Assembly (NCBI GenBank): GCA_020736575.1
Contig: JAGPYM010000013.1
Coordinates: 976,640-1,040,639, forward strand
DNA length: 64,000 bases
Direction: 5' to 3'
DNA from: Thelonectria olida
Lineage: Eukaryota > Ascomycota > Sordariomycetes > Hypocreales > Nectriaceae
Each line of letters opens with the position of its first letter. Within the stretch, counting starts at the first letter, position 1. Shown piece by piece: positions 59,941-64,000 of this stretch. A program made the translations under genes and the position numbers. The notes beneath the pieces were generated by a model that was not told the DNA's origin, did no database searches, and saw nothing but the letters and a program-made list of their open reading frames with translations.

Positions 59941-62900
59941 TATTAGCTCTTTTAATAATAATAATATTATTATTAAATATTAAAATTAAATTTATATTAG
60001 TAAAAGTTTTTTTAATATTTTTAAAACTTATTATTTTCTTATATTTTAATTCAAAATATAATAATATATTTTTAATTATAATTAAATTAAACATTTTAAA
60101 CTAGAAATTAAAATTAAAAATATAAAATTATAATTAGTTTACTTTTACTAATTAGTAAGTAGTTAAATATAAATAGTAAGAATATTTTTAACTTATATAT
60201 AAAAAAGCTTTTTAACTAGCTTATACTATTTTAATATATAAATAATTAAATATAATTAATAGATTTTTTATTATTATAAAAGCTTAAAACTAGTTTAAAA
60301 GCTAAAAGATATTATATTAACTATTAATTAGTTAATTATAAAGCTATATATTATAATTAATTTAATAATAGGAGTAATAATATAACCCAACCCCTAATAG
60401 AAGTAATTATAAAAGGTAAATATGTAAAAATAAAATAATAAAAACTTAAAAAAAAATCGACTTTTATTTACAATTAGTTGCAATTATAAATAAGAAGCAA
60501 AATAGAAAATAGGTAAACTAAATAATTAAAAGGAAATAAATTAGAAATATTAAAATAAATTATAAAAACTTAAGTAAAAACTTAATAAAAACTATAAAAA
60601 AGGTATAATATCTATCCTTAAAAGTTTCTAGCCTTTCCTTTTAAGTTTATATAGCTTAATTTAATAAAAAGCTTAAACTATTTAATTCTTATTAACTTCT
60701 AATAAAAATCCTCTATTTTTATTATTATATTTTCTACTAATAACTTACTACTACTATTATAAACTTCCCTATATAAGCTAACTCTTGCCCTTAAGATTTT
60801 AAGGGCTATATAAAATACTATTATAATATAAACTTAATAATAAAAATTAATAGTAATAAAAGGTAATAAGCTAATATATAAAAAGAAAAATAAAAAAAAC
60901 TTAAATAGTAAAATATAAATTTAATTAATTTATTTAAATATTTTTAATTCTATTTATTAGAATATAAATATTACTATTAATAATTAAATATAATAATATT
61001 AATTATTACTATTATTATTATTATCCTCCTTACTTTTATTATTTTTATTTCCTTTATTACTTTTATTACTTTTATTTACCTTTCTATTTTTAAAATTAAT
61101 AGTAGGAATATTTAATTAAATAGTTATAAGTATAAGGGATTTAAATTATTTAAAAGTAATTAATTTTATAATTAAATTTTAATAGTAAATATTTATATTT
61201 TAAATAATTAATAGGGTAATTATAATAAAAGTAGTATAAGGCTAGAATAGTAAATTTAAAAGTTATAAAAGCTAAAATAGTAAAAATACTAGCTTATTAG
61301 CTTAAAAGGTAATAGGCAAATAAGATTAGAAATTAAAAAGCATTTTTTAAAAAGGACTCTAATAAGCTAGGGGCTTATTTTATATAATAGATAGAGAATC
61401 TATTTAATTTTTATAAGTGTAAGAGAGGGACTCTTTAGTTAAGGGCTAAAGTTAAAAGAAATAGGCAAGTTATTAAGTTAGGTAGGTAATAAGTATTTAT
61501 TAAAAAGTTAAAAGGAAGATTAGCTTTAGGGGGTAGGATTAAATATAAGAGATAATTCTTTTTAAAAAGAAATAAGTATTAGAATTATAATATAAGTATT
61601 ATATTTAATAGTTTTAATTTATTATTAATTCTATTTAATATAATATTTAGCTTAAAATATTAATTAAATTAAAAGGTAAAAGTACTAATTAAAAGTAGTA
61701 GTAATTTTTAGCTATTAAATATTAAAATAAGCCTATTAAAAATAAAAGTAATATATATTTTAATATAATTAATTACATATAATAAATTAATTAGGTATTT
61801 TTATTAGATTTAATATTTAAAATAATTTTATAATTATTTTAATTATATTAAACTTTTTAAATAGTTTAAAAAACTTATAATACTATTTAATAAGTTTAAT
61901 AGTAATAAGTTTTTTATTAATTAAGTTATTAATTAGAGGGCGGATATTTAAGCTTATAATATAATAACTTACGCACTTAATAGCCTTTTTAGCCTTTTTT
62001 TAGGAATTTAAAAGGTATTTTAACTATTTATAAAAATAAAGCTTTTTACTTATTATTAGGGGTTTTAAATATTAAAGTCTTATTATTAAAGGTAGTACTA
62101 GTTAGAATTAGCAGTTAGAAATCTTATTATTAGTATAAGGTAGGAGTTTATAAACTAAATCTACTTATATTTTAAATAATATAATATTTAGAAGTTTTAA
62201 TTATTATAATTAGAATATAATAGGAAGTTAGAAATAATAAGATTAACTAGTAATTAAAGTTAAAAAAAGAAATAAAAAGTAAGGTATTATAAAAAGTTAT
62301 AAAAATAAAATACTTAAATATAAAGCAAGTTAATAAGTTTTAAAAAGAAAATATAAAAAAGGGAAAAGCTATATTATTTAAAAAGGAAAATATTAAATAG
62401 TTTTATATATTTAATTAAATATATATTATATTAAACTAATAGGTAATAGAAAGCTATAAATTATTAGCTATTTATATATTTATTTAATTGCTTTTATTTT
62501 TATAAATTATTTTAATAACTTTTATAATTATAACTTATATTTGCTTTTAATTATTATTTTCCTTTTTTCTCTTTTTTTTTATTTAATCCTTTATTTTTAT
62601 TATTATATTATTTAATTAATAATAATATTATACCTTCCCTTATTTTTAAAGCTATTTAAAAATAAAGTATAATAGGCTAACCTTTTAATATTTCTTACTA
62701 TATTATAAGTAAGATTTAAAATAATAAGTTTTAAATTTAAATTTAAATAAACTAGTAAGATTATAATAAGTATTATATTTTAAATAAGTAATATACTTAT
62801 ATAAGTATAAGTATATAAGTAGAATTCTTTTTTTTTAAGTTATATACTAATTATTTAAAAAATATAATTTTAAAACTATTTTATAATTTAATCTACTTTT

Positions 62901-63788
62901 AAATAGCTTTAAACTAATTTAACTAGCTTTATATATTAAACTTTCACTTAATAATAAAATAAAAGAAATATTTAGCGCTTTTTAATATTAGATTTAATAT
63001 AATAAAACTTCTAACATTATTTTATAAACACTTTAAAATTCACTTTTATTTATTCTTTATAATTAATATATATTCCTACTAATTTAATTATCCTTTTAAT
63101 ATATTATATATAATATTTCTAGCTATTATAAGTAAAAAAAGCTTTTATTATTATTTTTTAACTATTAAAATCCTATTATATATTCTAATATATTAAAACT
63201 TATACTTTAATATTTTAATATAAATAATATATTTTAACTCCTTTTTATACTTACTAATCTATTATTAGGTTTATATAAAGTAATATACTAATTATATTTA
63301 AAACTTATATAATAAGTATAAATAAGCCTATTTTAATAGTTACCTCTTAAGAAAGTAAATTATAATATTCTATTTAATTACCTATAAGGTAAGGTATATA
63401 TAGTAAATTTAAAGGAGTATAATATTAAAATTATAAACTGGGCTAACTGCCCTTATATTACTATTATAATAAAGGTTTATAATTTACAAGTTAGTAAAAA
63501 TAAAAGAGAGGTTTAAGCTATTATTAAAAAGCCTATAGATTTTAATATATTAATAGGTTTTTAAAAAATATAATTAGAGTATTAATATTTTAATAGGGGG
63601 CAGTCCTAGGGTTTTTAAATTATAATATTAATTAAAATATAATAATTTTTTAAGTTTTAAACTATTTAAGTAAAAAGAACTTATATTTTTATAAGTATAT
63701 AATATATTCTTATTATTATTAGTAAGTATTATAAGTAGTAGGTATTAGTATTTTATATTTTAAAAATAGTATTTATTTTTTATTAATA

Positions 63789-63832
63789 GCCTATTACAGC
63801 CTAGGCTAGGACCAGGCGGTCGCGCCCGATAG
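63789..63832. other. GC-rich patch in AT-rich block
   Basis: The core GCCTAGGCTAGGACCAGGCG and then GTCGCGCCCGATAG is about 64 percent GC, inside DNA of about 10 to 15 percent GC. It has several CpG dinucleotides that RIP would normally have removed, so it may be a younger insertion, an end of an element or a selected site. Confidence 0.6.
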
Positions 63833-64000
63833 AACTATAATAGACCCAGCTTTTATATAATACTAGATCCTAAACTTACTTTATATAAGTAAGTTAGGAC
63901 TTCTAACTTATTTACTTATAATAAGCTATTTAATTATACTTACCTTTGCTTAATAAGCCCGCAAGCATACTTTAATATATAAATATATTTATTTAGCATA

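Larger units (their letters stand above)
57001..64000. repeat. RIP-like AT-rich block, at least 7 kb
   Basis: About 85 to 90 percent AT, dominated by TA, TAA and TTA, with very few CpG or CpA dinucleotides and no open frame of note. It starts sharply at about 57010 and continues to the right edge. This is what heavily RIP-mutated transposon DNA looks like in Pezizomycotina, and the inverted and dispersed repeat copies within it support that origin. A centromeric or subtelomeric position is possible but no telomere repeat is seen. Confidence 0.85.

Noticed and set aside
57001..64000. Possible mitochondrial DNA or centromere core
   Set aside because: No mitochondrial genes or tRNAs are seen and the boundary with nuclear genes is direct; a centromere cannot be shown without flanking data, so it is only noted as possible.
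1..64000. CRISPR arrays, bacterial operons or phage modules
   Set aside because: No regularly spaced repeats of that kind occur, and split genes with fungal families throughout rule out a prokaryotic source.

Overview
The window is nuclear DNA of a filamentous ascomycete, most likely a Sordariomycete and possibly Hypocreales (my inference from the protein families). Genes are spaced by 0.25 to 3 kb and carry short introns of about 45 to 80 nt with GT..AG ends. The families are characteristic of Pezizomycotina: Zn2Cys6 regulators, a full-size PDR-type ABC transporter, an AA9 polysaccharide monooxygenase, a DUF3176 protein, a Clr5-domain protein and a LaeA-like methyltransferase. The right-hand 7 kb is an extremely AT-rich block that looks like repeat DNA degraded by repeat-induced point mutation (RIP).

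Layout. 1-7.6 kb: an ORF open at the left edge, two GNAT acetyltransferases, an unrecognised membrane protein and an SRPK-like kinase. 8.1-16.6 kb: a PDR-type ABC transporter facing a Zn2Cys6 regulator across a 1.5 kb promoter that holds three copies of a T(T/G)ACTAAGCGG-like motif. 17.1-23.9 kb: a second Zn2Cys6 regulator, a class II aldolase/adducin-family protein and an FMN-dependent 2-hydroxy-acid oxidase. 24.7-30.2 kb: a doubtful small membrane ORF, a multipass membrane protein, a secreted or single-pass Cys-rich protein and a secreted alpha/beta hydrolase. 30.7-31.7 kb: a dead Zn2Cys6 gene with a TGG-to-TAG type nonsense codon, running into a repeat relic. 31.7-39.2 kb: a second protein kinase, an AA9 LPMO and a Clr5-domain protein. 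40.2 kb: a minisatellite. 42-46.8 kb: a DUF3176 protein, then a LaeA-like methyltransferase and an alpha/beta hydrolase sharing a 253 bp divergent promoter. 48.9-56.2 kb: an F-box-like protein, a ketopantoate-reductase-family protein and a RidA-amine oxidase fusion. 57-64 kb: the AT-rich block.

How genes may work together (inference). The ABC pump, two regulators, aldolase-family protein and 2-hydroxy-acid oxidase form a contiguous set that could serve export plus catabolism of a small molecule. Yap1-like sites between the pump and its neighbouring regulator would fit stress induction. The reductase and the RidA-amine oxidase fusion lie in tandem on the same strand and are both redox or amine enzymes. 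I did not find a complete new multi-gene system. The most informative signals are the repeated promoter motif, the RidA-oxidase fusion, and a repeat family seen both in a lightly mutated copy (31.3 kb) and in RIP-saturated copies (46.8 and 57-60 kb). Exon boundaries were read by eye and are predictions.
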